DNA of 64,000 nucleotides from Erythrobacter ani (GCF_019204025.1 NZ_JAGSPB010000002.1:310001-374000); one strand, 5' to 3'; positions 1 through 9,549 are shown, counted from the first letter of the stretch. Notes: a model not told the origin generated them from the letters alone. A program made the numbers and translations.

Positions 1-111
1 TGCCTGCTCTACGATCTCGTTAGGGGAGGGGGCACCTTGCGGTTCGTCCTGAGCGGAGGCGGGGAAGGTGAGAGTGAGCGCGGCGATCGCCGTTACCAGG
101 AAATATTTCAT
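1..111 (-). CDS. Exported protein, N-terminus only (runs off left edge)
   Basis: Reading leftwards from an ATG at 111, 37 codons remain open to the window edge. The first residues (MKYFLVTAIAALTLTFPASA, then QDEP) form a classic Sec signal peptide: a lysine, a hydrophobic core and an A-x-A cleavage site, followed by an acidic, proline-rich mature start. An in-frame ATG three codons upstream (at 120) is an alternative start; neither has a good ribosome binding site. The product is therefore exported to the periplasm or beyond, but too little is visible to name a family. Confidence 0.7.
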   Translation of the reverse strand, partial: MKYFLVTAIAALTLTFPASAQDEPQGAPSPNEIVEQA

Positions 112-141
112 ACCCTGCATCTTGGCAGGATGCTCGCGCAC

Positions 142-181
142 AAAAAACCCCTTCTCACACGTTTTCGAGGGCGAAAAGGGG
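142..181 (-). terminator. Intrinsic terminator-like hairpin upstream of the left-edge gene
   Basis: On the minus strand CCCCTT (181-176) pairs with AAGGGG (153-148). A second inner hairpin, TTTTCG/CGAAAA, lies within the loop. A run of six T follows directly (147-142). This is the form of a rho-independent terminator reading leftwards. It ends about 30 bases before the signal-peptide gene starts, so it would either insulate that gene from upstream transcription or act as a leader attenuator. Confidence 0.6.
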
Positions 182-411
182 CTCTTGCGATAGCGTTCGC
201 AGGGAATGCCATTCCGCGCAGCGCCATCCAATGCGAGTCGTATAGCACGTTTTCGGCGCCATGACGCGTCGAGAATACGGTTCGCCTTGCCTTGAACCGC
301 ATCCATCGCTATCCGCGCCGTTCTTGTCTCGACCCAGCAGCGCTCGAGCAGCGTAGCGACAGCGCGAAATACCGCGTTCAAGCAGCAAAGCGACAGCGTG
401 GACAAGAGCGC

Positions 412-502
412 GGAGCGGTGGCCGAGTGGTCGAAGGCGCACGCCTGGAAAGTGTGTATACGGTAACCCCGTATCGTGGGTTCGAATCCCACCCGCTCCGC
501 CA
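412..502 (+). tRNA. tRNA-Ser (anticodon GGA)
   Basis: The acceptor stem GGAGCGG (412-418) pairs with CCGCTCC near the 3' end. The anticodon stem CACGC/GTGTG encloses the loop CTGGAAA with anticodon GGA at 446-448. A long variable arm (TACGGTAACCCCGTA) and a TTCGAAT T-loop follow, and the CCA end is encoded at 500-502. The 91-base length and long variable arm are typical of class II serine tRNAs. It lies about 400 bases from the first recombinase remnant, a common arrangement for island insertion, although no duplicated 3' end was found. Confidence 0.95.
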
Positions 503-620
503 TACATCTTTAGCACTAGTCTCGAGTTTGAGGAGCCTTCGCAACTCGCGGAGAACAGGCGGATTTTACAGGCCAATCTGTAACGCTCGCATCATTCCAG
601 CAGCCTCCTGAGCGATTTCA

Positions 621-645
621 GGGGCCTCTTGGAGGCCCCGTCTCT
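621..645 (+). terminator. Strong GC hairpin, possible terminator after tRNA-Ser
   Basis: GGGGCCTC (621-628) and GAGGCCCC (632-639) form an 8-bp perfect stem with a three-base loop, followed by the T-rich GTCTCTT. It could end tRNA transcription. However, the GGCCCCGTCTCTTCG stretch has a diverged counterpart near 37,300 beside the second recombinase remnant, so the sequence may instead belong to the recombinase 3' flank. Confidence 0.4.
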
Positions 646-874
646 TCGTTAGCGAACATCGGTTCGGTTTGCCATGATCTCCCTGTTAACCAGCGAAGAA
701 CAGCCAATTTTGGAAATCTGAGCCCCAAAACAGGCAAGTTTGGCCGGTTCTCGTGCGATCGGCCCGCATAAATCATCGACTTTTCGGCGGTTTATGCGGC
801 CGATAATAGGATTCCCGGTTAATCGACCGAACAGGGAACGTAAACGCACATAACAGGGACTCTAATCGCCCATA

Positions 875-1400
875 TCAGAGTAGTTGATCGGCAGAGCCGG
901 GGATGCCCGCTTCGCCAAAGCCCAGCGCCTTGCGCTGCTTCGACCAGACCAGAAGAGCGTCGATCTTCTTCAGCTTCTCCAGATTAAGATGAAGCGGCTA
1001 CCGCCCATCGAGGATCGCGCTCTGGATGTCGGGCGCGACAAACGCGAGGCGCAAGACATTGCGATCGTATCGCGAGCCGGGCACGATGTCGATCAGAAGC
1101 ATCCTGCGCTCGCTGCGCAGCATAGAGTGGGCCTTGCGCAAAGCGGCGATCGGCACCGGACCGGGCTGCGGCGGTCGCGATGTGGCTGAAACGATCCTCT
1201 GCTTGCTGCCGCTCTATGCGAACCGGATCGGCAACAGAATGGTGACGGTGTCGGCAGCGCGATCGAGGACTATCTCGTCTTTAGCGAACCGCGCGATGCG
1301 GCTTGAACCTCGCCTCTACCCGATGCAAGTCTGTAATCCGCGCTCCCTTGTATGGACCGATTGTATGATAGCCAAGGGATCGTCCACCTTGTGATCCGAG
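875..1400 (-). pseudogene. Serine recombinase C-terminal remnant (left copy)
   Basis: Reading leftwards, conceptual translation gives VLDRAADTVTILLPI, then PVPIAALRKAHSML, then VLRLAFVAPDIQSAILDGR, a TAG stop, and LHLNLEKLKKIDALL ending ALGF (stop at 875). The AFxAPDIxxAILxGR...L..L..I...W..QR.ALG signature is the C-terminal region of large serine recombinases. The TAG occupies the usual glutamine codon after GR, and the upstream blocks lie in different frames, so the gene is dead. No catalytic N-terminal domain was found upstream. A better preserved homologue in the same orientation lies at 37,559-38,350, on the other side of the injection-system cluster. Confidence 0.75.
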
Positions 1401-1900
1401 GCGCGACACGCGACTCCTAGCACCGGAAGCCCGGTCAATGGTTATGCCATGGTCAGGCTGTGACGCGATGTGCAGGATGGGCCTGCGGGTCTGCGTCGAA
1501 GACAACAATGCTTCGACCGAGCGCGAAGTCGAGCGGAATATACTCGCTCCGTCGATTTCAAATAATGGTGGTTATCCAGCCGTTTGTACCATGCCGTCCG
1601 CGAGATGGAATGGCCGGAATACCGCGACTGCAAAATCCCGAAGACGAGTTGAAGTCGCGCTTTATCAAGAGGTAAAGAAGGTTAAGTCATTATGCTAACC
1701 TGACTGACGATTATTCATGTAACGATTGGTCTTGTTGTAGAACCATTTCAGCCTGGTGACTGGAATTTCGCTGTTGCTATTGGTAACCAGTTCAATGACT
1801 AGTTAAGCACGGTCGTGCCAACACCTGAGTCGTAATGGCTGGATGTTGTAATACCCATGAAAATTCGCTGATCGGTGGGATCAGTGGGACCGGGGGGTAG
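1401..1900. other. Non-coding stretch before the sigma-54 activator
   Basis: About 500 bases without a convincing gene. Short open frames here have no recognisable features and overlap each other on both strands. The segment contains an imperfect GG-N12-GC pair near 1,760 that has the wrong spacing for sigma-54. The promoter of the activator gene at 1,901 should lie here but could not be placed. Confidence 0.5.
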
Positions 1901-2920
1901 GTGGTACGAGACGTTCAAGGCAAGAGCTTTAGAATTCAGGGGAAGTCCCCTGTGATTAGACACGCTGTTGCCACGCTTGAGCGTTTCGCAGAATGCGACA
2001 TTCCGATATTGATCTATGGCGAGACCGGTACCGGCAAAGAGTTGTTTGCCCGCACTGCGCACTACAACAGCGAGCGCCTCAAAGAGCCGTTCATCCCGGT
2101 CAATTGCGGCGCGCTTCATGACAGTCTTATTGAAAGCGAGCTTTTCGGTCACTGCCGCGGGGCCTTCACCGATGCAAAGCGAGATCAGCCCGGCTTGGTT
2201 GCGTTGGCGGAAAAGGGCACGCTGTTTCTTGATGAGATCGACACGCTTAGCGCGCGCGCGCAGGTCGCGTTATTGCGCTTCCTTCAAGATCAGCAGTACC
2301 GCCCGGTTGGCGGCGCAAACGTGCTGACTGCGGATGTTCGCGTGCTTGCGGCGACCAACGCAAACCTCGATCACCTGGTCGACCAAGGATTGTTCCGTCA
2401 GGATTTGAAGTTCCGCATTGATGTCGCTGCGATTGGCGTGCCCCCGTTACGCAATCGCGGGCCTGATCGGTTGCTGCTCGCTGAGCACTTCCTTAAGCGT
2501 TTTGCCAGCCGTTATGGCAAGCGCCTATCCGGCTTTGGCTCGACAGCGAAAGACGAATTGTACGCTCACAACTGGCCGGGAAATGTGCGTGAATTGGAAA
2601 ATGCAGTTCACCGTGCTGTTATCCTGGCGGACAAAGGCAAAGTCGAACGGCTCGAACTTGGCTTGGAGCATCAGGAGCCGGCGCGTCCCAATATGGATAT
2701 GGCGATCAATATAGTGACAAAGCCAGATTTCCGCGAGGGGATGAAAGCGGCGCGCGCATGCTATTTGCGCCAGTTTGAACGCGAGTATCTCAGCTGGCTG
2801 CTGCGCAAGACACACGGAAATGTCAGCGCGGCGGCGCGCGTTGCTCAAACCGAGCGGCGGCACCTTGGCCGCGTTATCAAGCGCACCGGCCTTTCGCCTG
2901 ATAGTTTCCGCACAGGGTAG
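1901..2920 (+). CDS. Sigma-54-dependent transcriptional activator without sensor domain
   Basis: The 339-residue protein starts almost directly with the AAA+ domain of bacterial enhancer-binding proteins. Visible motifs are Walker A GETGTGKE (40-47), the sigma-54 contact loop GAFTDA (87-92), Walker B LFLDEID (108-114), sensor I ATNA (151-154), the arginine finger FRQDLKFRI (about 165-173) and sensor II WPGNVRELEN (225-234). The C-terminal 40 residues (NVSAAARVAQTERRHLGRVI) form a Fis-type helix-turn-helix. There is no receiver, GAF or PAS domain. The GTG start at 1901 follows an in-frame TAG directly and has a GGGGGG Shine-Dalgarno-like run. The contact loop is GAFTDA instead of GAFTGA. It is convergent with the injection-system operon, whose first gene carries a sigma-54 promoter, so it is the probable activator of that operon (inference). 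Confidence 0.92.
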   Translation: MVRDVQGKSFRIQGKSPVIRHAVATLERFAECDIPILIYGETGTGKELFARTAHYNSERLKEPFIPVNCGALHDSLIESELFGHCRGAFTDAKRDQPGLVALAEKGTLFLDEIDTLSARAQVALLRFLQDQQYRPVGGANVLTADVRVLAATNANLDHLVDQGLFRQDLKFRIDVAAIGVPPLRNRGPDRLLLAEHFLKRFASRYGKRLSGFGSTAKDELYAHNWPGNVRELENAVHRAVILADKGKVERLELGLEHQEPARPNMDMAINIVTKPDFREGMKAARACYLRQFEREYLSWLLRKTHGNVSAAARVAQTERRHLGRVIKRTGLSPDSFRTG

Positions 2921-2923
2921 GGG

Positions 2924-5900
2924 TCACCTGTCACGATCACCGTCGACTTGATTTATCCAATCGACCAGCGCCTGACGATCGGCGTCATCCATCGGCATCA
3001 TTTGAGGCATCTGATATGGTGACGGATGAGCGTTGGCATAGCCCGGTTCATTCTGCCGGTTGTTCAGTAAATAGTTCTGATTGAAGTCCATCAAGGGCGA
3101 ATTGAACATTTCGTCTTCGATGATGGTGACCCGCGCATGATGCGATGGTTGGCACCATGTGCCCTCACGTTGCCGACGCCTCAGCTCGCTTCTTGTGATC
3201 GAGATCGCATTTCTTCCGTTTCTGGGAGGGACATAGTCGGGCCCGCTGCTTATTGAATCCCATGTTGGTATCAACAATCCAAGCCCGATGCCGACCACCG
3301 CACCCACGACAAATCCGATCGCCGTGCCTGCGCCTGGCACCACTGACCCCGCTGCGGCGCCCCACGCGCTACCGGCAGCCATCCCGCCGAGCACCGCCGA
3401 AGTTCCACCAATGACGGTCGCACGCGTCAATCGATATCCCACTTCGCCTGCTGAATTGTCACGGCCATCGAACAGCATTGAGCCACTTTCAATGATGAAA
3501 TCGCCTGCGCCACCGGCAAATCGACCGCCACCACGAGCCATAAAGCGTCCTAACATTCCCGCTTCAACGCCTTCCTGCATCATGTAACGGCCAGCGCGAG
3601 ACATGGTGTAGGTCTCCGCAAAGGAACCGATACCCCCACGCACGCCTTCCCTCGCCGTTGCTTCACCTATCCGGCCATATGTATCCCATTCGCTCCAGTC
3701 GCTGTTGCGTTCGGCATAGATCTGTTGGAGTCCGCCGAGGCCAGCGCCGAAACCTGTGCCGTGTATGCCATAGGTTCTTGCTGCGTGCAGATCCCCACGA
3801 ACACCGCCTCCTCTGGACATGGAGTGCATCGCTTCTTGAGTTTGGTAGCGTCTAATAAAATCATTCGCTCGCGCGCGCTGCGCATCATATTGCCCTCGCG
3901 CTTGCGTCCTTCCAGCGGGATCATTGGCAACGACTGTATTTGCAGCCATACGCCCTATCCGGTCTATGATCGTGAAGTGCTCTTGCGTTGTCAGCCTGCC
4001 ATCAGCCAGCGCCGCATCGATCGCCTGCACATTGTTGTAAACCGTTCCGTCTGAAGCGGTTTGCGGCGCCTGAGCCAGAACCCCGTCGTAGACACGTTGC
4101 ATTGCTGCGCGCTGGTAGTTGTGCAGGCGCGATTGCCCCCCTGATGCCGTCGCTTCGCGCCGCATTGGCTGGCGCAGGGCATCACGAAATCCGGTCACGT
4201 CTGCCGGATCGATATGAAGCTGGCCGTTCGCAGCGGCCGTAACTGGCCTTCCGTCAAGGTCAAAGCTGGCCCCCTCATTCAGCATTGCATGCTGATTTTC
4301 GAAATAGCTGGCATAGCGCTCGAGCAGGTTGGCCGAATTTGCCCGAGCTGAATTTGTGTTTCGTGTCGCTGTAAAGCGGGGTTCTCCTGCTGGGGCCTCG
4401 GGTCGCAGGCTCTCATGCAGATTGGCAAACCCGCGCTCGAAATTACGGGCAACATCGGCGTCATAATCGGTATTCGCCATAACCTGACCCTGCGCTCTGG
4501 CGGCAAGATCATTGATATGCATTTGATGTTCGAGAATGCCGATGCGGTTATTGCCTAGCGCCGCATCAATGTCGGCCAGGGTGCGAAGTTCCGGCCCTCC
4601 ATCGCCGACATCAATTGGCCGGTCCTGAAGTACACCGTTGTATATTCGCTCAATCGGCGCGCGCTGGTAGTTCGCAGTGTCGGATGCGCCGCCGGTTGAA
4701 GAAAACGGATCGCCAATCAACGCGCGATAAGCATCGAAATCATCGGCGTTGACCATGAGTCGGGCTCGTTCGCGGACTTGGGCTGGAGTGCGCCCTCTGC
4801 TGGAAACCTCCATAAATCGTTCAAAGCTGGTTGAGCCGGGGGACGCGTCGAGGTTCTTCGCATGCCCTTCCAGGTACGTTGAGAATTGCTGAGTGAGGCT
4901 GCGGCTGCTCGAAATCTGGGTGTCAGGAACCCGGGACTTGAGCGAGATATCGTTCTGCATCCCGAAGCGAGACTGAAAGTCGGTCATCGGATGGTTGGCC
5001 ACCACCGAATTCTGATCAATAACACCCAGGCCATAAAGCGCGTCGCGCGAGGTTCCAAAATAGAGTTCTGACAGCGCTCCTTGACGTCCGCTGGCATTTT
5101 GATTGGCAAAGGCATTTGCCATGCCAAGATCGCGCCTGCTGTGGAATGCTGAGGCAGTGGTGACCCCATGCTGCAAGGTCATGGCCGAGTTTTGTGACTC
5201 AAACTGGTCGAGCCCAAACGGGTCGCCGTGATAGAGGTTTCCATATCCCAACATTTGAGAGGAGTTGTTGGGATCAATCTGGCCGCCGATGTTAAGAGCG
5301 GTTACTTGGTCCAGATACTCGCCAAGCTGCATGCGTGGCAGGCCATTGACCGCGCAATAGGCATCGAACTGCCGCATGGTCATGACCGGCTGACCTTGGA
5401 GATCGGCGGCGACGCCGTTGATGAGAGACATGTCGCTGACCGCGATAATGTCCATCGCGCCGTACATGCCTGGAACCAGCTTGATCAGGCCGACGGTCGT
5501 GCCGTTCTCAATGTCTTCTAGCCACAGATGACCCAATTCAATGCGGTAATTAATCTCGGTCTCAAGCCGTCCGCTCAATATTTCGAAGGCGAAGTAGTCG
5601 ACCTCGACCAACGAGTGATTTGCGAGCCAGTCGCGCACAGCAAGCGCGCGGATTGCTAGATCCATATTGCCGACGCCAACCACGTCTTCTGTGTAAGGAT
5701 CAAAGCTCCAGTCAGGGTTCGGTTGGGCGGGGCCGGGCATGAGAGGATTGGCGGGAACTGGATTTTCAGTTGTCGGTGCCTGCAGGCTGTAGCGTGCGCT
5801 TGGCCGTTCGCGCACCTCGAGAATGCCTTCGCCTGACAGCAATTGCGGTGCCAGCCTAACGGCTTCTCGCTCTGCCGGATCGCTTGTCGAGCTCACGCGG

Positions 5901-6223
5901 CCCGGCCCAAAGCCGAAGCGGCTGATCTGTGCCCGGTGAACCAGTTCATGCGCTAGGGTGGTTCCATCCGCGCTGCGTCCCAGTGTGATCCCGCTATCGG
6001 TCGCCACGCCATGCGCGCCGAGCTGAGTAGCAAGACCTGAACCATTGTCACGCGTGATTGCTGTTTCGGCCGTTGGTACACCCAACCGTCGTTCTGCGCG
6101 GGCACGGATACCTGATTGGCTCTGACCAAGGCGGGTTGAACGCGCGGTATTGTTATCTCCACCCGCCTGCTGGGCTCTCGCCCGCCTGCGGGCGGATTTG
6201 CGCTGGCGTGATCGGGCCCTCAT
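2924..6223 (-). CDS. DUF4157-containing putative eCIS effector (1099 aa)
   Basis: The basic N-terminus is followed by a DUF4157 region with the zinc-metalloprotease-like motif AHELVHRAQ (about 91-99) and the downstream DPAEREA segment. DUF4157 proteins are frequent cargo of extracellular contractile injection systems. Residues about 440-800 contain two diverged copies of one module, each with NYQRA(P/A)(I/M)(E/Q)R(I/V)Y(N/D)GVL followed by IDAAL and a helical stretch. Near residues 880-1000 there is a long Gly/Ala-rich hydrophobic stretch (AVLGGMAAGSAWGAAAGSVV) resembling a pore-forming or membrane-inserting segment, then a polar tail rich in Asn, Pro and Met. No signal peptide is present, as expected for cargo loaded in the cytoplasm. 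It is the last gene of the operon and overlaps its upstream neighbour by ATGA. The toxic activity is not recognised. Confidence 0.8.
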   Translation of the reverse strand: MRARSRQRKSARRRARAQQAGGDNNTARSTRLGQSQSGIRARAERRLGVPTAETAITRDNGSGLATQLGAHGVATDSGITLGRSADGTTLAHELVHRAQISRFGFGPGRVSSTSDPAEREAVRLAPQLLSGEGILEVRERPSARYSLQAPTTENPVPANPLMPGPAQPNPDWSFDPYTEDVVGVGNMDLAIRALAVRDWLANHSLVEVDYFAFEILSGRLETEINYRIELGHLWLEDIENGTTVGLIKLVPGMYGAMDIIAVSDMSLINGVAADLQGQPVMTMRQFDAYCAVNGLPRMQLGEYLDQVTALNIGGQIDPNNSSQMLGYGNLYHGDPFGLDQFESQNSAMTLQHGVTTASAFHSRRDLGMANAFANQNASGRQGALSELYFGTSRDALYGLGVIDQNSVVANHPMTDFQSRFGMQNDISLKSRVPDTQISSSRSLTQQFSTYLEGHAKNLDASPGSTSFERFMEVSSRGRTPAQVRERARLMVNADDFDAYRALIGDPFSSTGGASDTANYQRAPIERIYNGVLQDRPIDVGDGGPELRTLADIDAALGNNRIGILEHQMHINDLAARAQGQVMANTDYDADVARNFERGFANLHESLRPEAPAGEPRFTATRNTNSARANSANLLERYASYFENQHAMLNEGASFDLDGRPVTAAANGQLHIDPADVTGFRDALRQPMRREATASGGQSRLHNYQRAAMQRVYDGVLAQAPQTASDGTVYNNVQAIDAALADGRLTTQEHFTIIDRIGRMAANTVVANDPAGRTQARGQYDAQRARANDFIRRYQTQEAMHSMSRGGGVRGDLHAARTYGIHGTGFGAGLGGLQQIYAERNSDWSEWDTYGRIGEATAREGVRGGIGSFAETYTMSRAGRYMMQEGVEAGMLGRFMARGGGRFAGGAGDFIIESGSMLFDGRDNSAGEVGYRLTRATVIGGTSAVLGGMAAGSAWGAAAGSVVPGAGTAIGFVVGAVVGIGLGLLIPTWDSISSGPDYVPPRNGRNAISITRSELRRRQREGTWCQPSHHARVTIIEDEMFNSPLMDFNQNYLLNNRQNEPGYANAHPSPYQMPQMMPMDDADRQALVDWINQVDGDRDR

Positions 6224-9200
6224 GGCACAATTGGTGTCCGTGGCATCGAGCCAAGATTGACGCCAAATTGACCAACCACATCTTGGAACGAGCCGCTAAG
6301 CGTTTCATAATATGCGGGATTGGCCGCCAGCGGAAAACGGTATGCTTCTACCGCTGCCCCATTGGATCCGTAGACGGTGAACAACTCGGCTTCCGGAATG
6401 ATATAGCCGCCGGTTGTGAATACGGGATCGTTGCCGATGATGTTGTGCGCGGTGTAGTTTAGTCCTCGACGTTTCAGCCATTGTTCCATCTGGTTGCGAA
6501 TCCACTCGTTATACTTACGGGGATGAGCCACAAAATTGTGCGGATCCAAGGTCGAAAGCATCTGCCCTGGAAGTGCGTCCTTGGTTTGAGCATGCGGAAT
6601 CACATGTCCACGACTATGTGTTAGGGCGAAGCGTGGATCGTACATGTCGGAGGTTGGCATCGGCATGCTGCGAGGGCCGGTATAGCTTCCACCAGGTCGT
6701 AGGCTGATCAACCCGGTATGCACCGCACCGGGCGAATGGACAATAAAATCAGAGGTGCCAGTGCCATATGTGGTGAGCGTTGCGTCAGGCACACCTCCAG
6801 GCCGGTAGCCGTAGAAAGCCGGAGCCCATTCGCCAGTTGGAAGCCGCTGCCAGATTGCACCTTCACCAACATAAGGCAGCACGCCCGTCCCGCGATCAGC
6901 GACATGTTGACCCCATTGGCTAGTGATGGATCGAGCAAAAGTGTCAGGCACGGTTGGTCCGGCCCAGTCGATGCGTGGTGCGAGCAGAGCTTCCAGCCCT
7001 GGCATATTTGCCGAAAGCGATGACGCACCTGCGCTCGCGGAGGCGGGAAGGGCCAACTGCGTGGTGGGAGGTACGCCGAATGCGCTATTGGCGACCAATC
7101 CAGCGAATGGATTCGCGGCACCAGCGTACTGCGCATAGGATGGCATGCCTGTTATCGGGATGCCCTGCGGTGCATTGACTGACCCTAGCAACATCGCCCC
7201 TTCGCCACTGGCGAGCGGAGTGACCGTTCGACCGGCCGCAGCGTCAAGCAGCAACGGAGAAACGCTCGCTGCTGGTCGGGGAACTACCGTTCCCATTGCA
7301 TTGACCGATGCGATATTGGCGAATGGTGACCCGCCAGCAGTCCCAGGACCTAGCAAGTTCGCTTCTGGCCAAAAACCCATCTGGATCTGCGAACTCGAGG
7401 CGGGTGAATAGGCACCCCAACCGCGCTGGCCGAGTGTGACTGCTGTGGGAAAACGTGGGTGCATCACGGCAACAGATGTCATGTTGGCGGCGGCATCATC
7501 ACCAAACATGGCGGCCCACGTTCCGCTTTCCAGAACTGCCCCGGTTTGGCTTCCGGCGCGGCCAATCACCTGGTAACCGGTATTACTGACGCGGATGGTC
7601 ACACCCTCGGCGGCAATTGTGAGGTCAATTACACCATTCCTCACAGGCGATGCGATTACACCAGTCGGCAATTGTCCGCCCGTTTCAATTGCTGCCAATG
7701 CTTGCGGCCCTGCCCCGCGCAAGGTGCCTAGGACTCGTCCAGCTATCGGCAAGGCCGCACCAAGCCCGCCTCCCAGGCCTCCAGCAAGAGCAATTTGACC
7801 CGGCGTATAAATACCGCTGTCGTAAAATGCCTGCATGTCTGGATCAGATAATTGGACCCCGGAGGAGTACCAGTTTGATGCAACCAAAGGACCAGCGCCA
7901 CCGACTACGCCAGACCCTAAACCAAAGGCGACAGATCCACCAAAGGTAAGTGTCGGACCCAAATAAAACCCAAGGCCAAAGGTGGCCACGGCGATGATCC
8001 CGTTGACAGCGAGTACGAAGTTCCCACGGTCCTGTTCGGCTCCATGGCCCTCTAGCCAGTTTGCGTAGCTGATTTGCCCGGCATCGTAGGCTTGGCCAAG
8101 TTGAAGTTGACGTGATTTAGCGCCTCCCGTCACGACGTCGGACAACAGTGCCGCACCTCCAGCCCTGGCCCTACCTTGGGCAGAAATAGCGATGCGAAGG
8201 GAATCGCCGAAAGAGAGCTCACGACCGTCATCTGGGTAATCATCTTCATACGCCGCCGCGTATTCCCTTAGATTTTCATACCCCGTCCGCTCTCGGGGAT
8301 TGTCATCTCGCCATCTAGTATCTGCCGTGATGTAGTCTGCAAAACTTCCGTCAATGAAAGCGGAAAGCTCAGCTCTTCGTGGGCTCACGAACCCGGCAGT
8401 TGGGCTCGTGTCTATGCCTTCCAGTTCCGCTAGAATCCCACGAAGAGCTGTGTCGATTTGGGGCAGGGCGCCAGCTGCAACCTGATCATGATTCTTCGCT
8501 ACAAGGCTGCGGCCCGCCGCCAGCATGTTTTGCGCTCTGCGGCTGAGTTGGATTGCGCGATTAACATCTTGCAACTGGCCTTCAACCGCCATGATGATAT
8601 CACGCCCGGGCCCACCTATTGCTCGATCTACAGCACCGATAGAGAGCAGCCCTGCGTTTGAAGGGACGGAGTTGCCGCGAAATGTGAAAGTCAGGACCCC
8701 GCCGGTGCCTCCACCAACGCCTTCAGGATCGACCAGTGCGATTGTCACTTGTTCCTGCATTATGCCGGGATCGGCTGCGATCCATTGTCTTTGAATCTCT
8801 TCTTGGACGATCGCGCTCATGCTCGCTTCGCCTCCGATCCCGGTTGTTCCGAGCGTGTATATCTCCGCCAGCCAACCGGAACCGTTGCTAGCCAAGGTGG
8901 AGGTGATTTCCGGATCGACCAATCGGTCAAGCGCTATGGATACTTCGGTAAGCGTACGTTCGTTTGTAGGCTGCTCTCCGGTATGGCCAGACACCTGTTG
9001 TCCGCGCCGGCGTGCAGCTGCGTTTAGCGCATTCCAGTCAGAGGCACCCAGCCGCTCGGCCAGTCTTGGATAGGCTGAGAGCGGCATCGGAGTGCCAGCA
9101 AGCGGTTGAATGACCACCTCGGGGTCGTCAAAATTTCGAGCTGCACGCGGCTTTTCGCGCACTTTGAGCGCGCTTTCTCCGCGCAGCACGCGCGGCGCGA

Positions 9201-9549
9201 GTCTGCGGGCTTCGGTTTCAGCCGGGTCGTTGTTGTGGCTGCTTGCGGCGTTGCCTGTGCCGAACCTTCTAACTTGCGCGACGTGGACCAATTCATGAGC
9301 CAGCGTCAGATTGCTAGCCGATCCGGCCAGCTGAATGGAGTTTCCGTCGGTCACGCCTAGAGATCGCGGGCGTCCAAGCGCGGCCGGACCATCATTCCGC
9401 GTGATCGAAACATCGGACATGTTGGTGGCGAGACTTCGGCTGGCTTGGTTTCTGATAACTCTTGGAGGCGCTTGAGCCCTAGCCCTGCCCGAGCAGGAGC
9501 GGTCGGATTTGGGCGCTGACTTATCCGCTGCACGATCCGAACTGCTCAT
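6220..9549 (-). CDS. DUF4157-containing putative eCIS effector with nuclease-like C-terminus (1109 aa)
   Basis: The N-terminal DUF4157 domain carries LTLAHELVHVAQ (about 81-92) and a DPAETEARRLAP segment, closely matching the adjacent effector. The middle has hydrophobic Gly-rich stretches (around 530-620) that could insert in membranes. The C-terminal 130 residues contain SRGHVIPHAQ (about 979-988), then PHNFVAHPRKYNEWIRNQME (about 1003-1022) and an I-P-x-A-E-L-F strand. This order fits the DNA/RNA non-specific endonuclease (NUC, beta-beta-alpha-metal) family, in which the RGH histidine and a downstream Asn/Glu pair are catalytic. The assignment is by motif only. Translation overlaps the next gene (ATGA). 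The start ATG at 9549 lies 34 bases after the ATPase stop. Confidence 0.8.
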   Translation of the reverse strand: MSSSDRAADKSAPKSDRSCSGRARAQAPPRVIRNQASRSLATNMSDVSITRNDGPAALGRPRSLGVTDGNSIQLAGSASNLTLAHELVHVAQVRRFGTGNAASSHNNDPAETEARRLAPRVLRGESALKVREKPRAARNFDDPEVVIQPLAGTPMPLSAYPRLAERLGASDWNALNAAARRRGQQVSGHTGEQPTNERTLTEVSIALDRLVDPEITSTLASNGSGWLAEIYTLGTTGIGGEASMSAIVQEEIQRQWIAADPGIMQEQVTIALVDPEGVGGGTGGVLTFTFRGNSVPSNAGLLSIGAVDRAIGGPGRDIIMAVEGQLQDVNRAIQLSRRAQNMLAAGRSLVAKNHDQVAAGALPQIDTALRGILAELEGIDTSPTAGFVSPRRAELSAFIDGSFADYITADTRWRDDNPRERTGYENLREYAAAYEDDYPDDGRELSFGDSLRIAISAQGRARAGGAALLSDVVTGGAKSRQLQLGQAYDAGQISYANWLEGHGAEQDRGNFVLAVNGIIAVATFGLGFYLGPTLTFGGSVAFGLGSGVVGGAGPLVASNWYSSGVQLSDPDMQAFYDSGIYTPGQIALAGGLGGGLGAALPIAGRVLGTLRGAGPQALAAIETGGQLPTGVIASPVRNGVIDLTIAAEGVTIRVSNTGYQVIGRAGSQTGAVLESGTWAAMFGDDAAANMTSVAVMHPRFPTAVTLGQRGWGAYSPASSSQIQMGFWPEANLLGPGTAGGSPFANIASVNAMGTVVPRPAASVSPLLLDAAAGRTVTPLASGEGAMLLGSVNAPQGIPITGMPSYAQYAGAANPFAGLVANSAFGVPPTTQLALPASASAGASSLSANMPGLEALLAPRIDWAGPTVPDTFARSITSQWGQHVADRGTGVLPYVGEGAIWQRLPTGEWAPAFYGYRPGGVPDATLTTYGTGTSDFIVHSPGAVHTGLISLRPGGSYTGPRSMPMPTSDMYDPRFALTHSRGHVIPHAQTKDALPGQMLSTLDPHNFVAHPRKYNEWIRNQMEQWLKRRGLNYTAHNIIGNDPVFTTGGYIIPEAELFTVYGSNGAAVEAYRFPLAANPAYYETLSGSFQDVVGQFGVNLGSMPRTPIVP

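Noticed and set aside
155-544. Minus-strand 129-codon frame across the tRNA-Ser gene
   Set aside because: It runs antisense through the tRNA and has no protein-like pattern or start signals.
1750-1775. Sigma-54 promoter upstream of the activator gene
   Set aside because: TGGAATTTCGCTGTTGCT has 12 bases between GG and GC instead of 10 and weak flanks, so autoregulation by sigma-54 is not supported.
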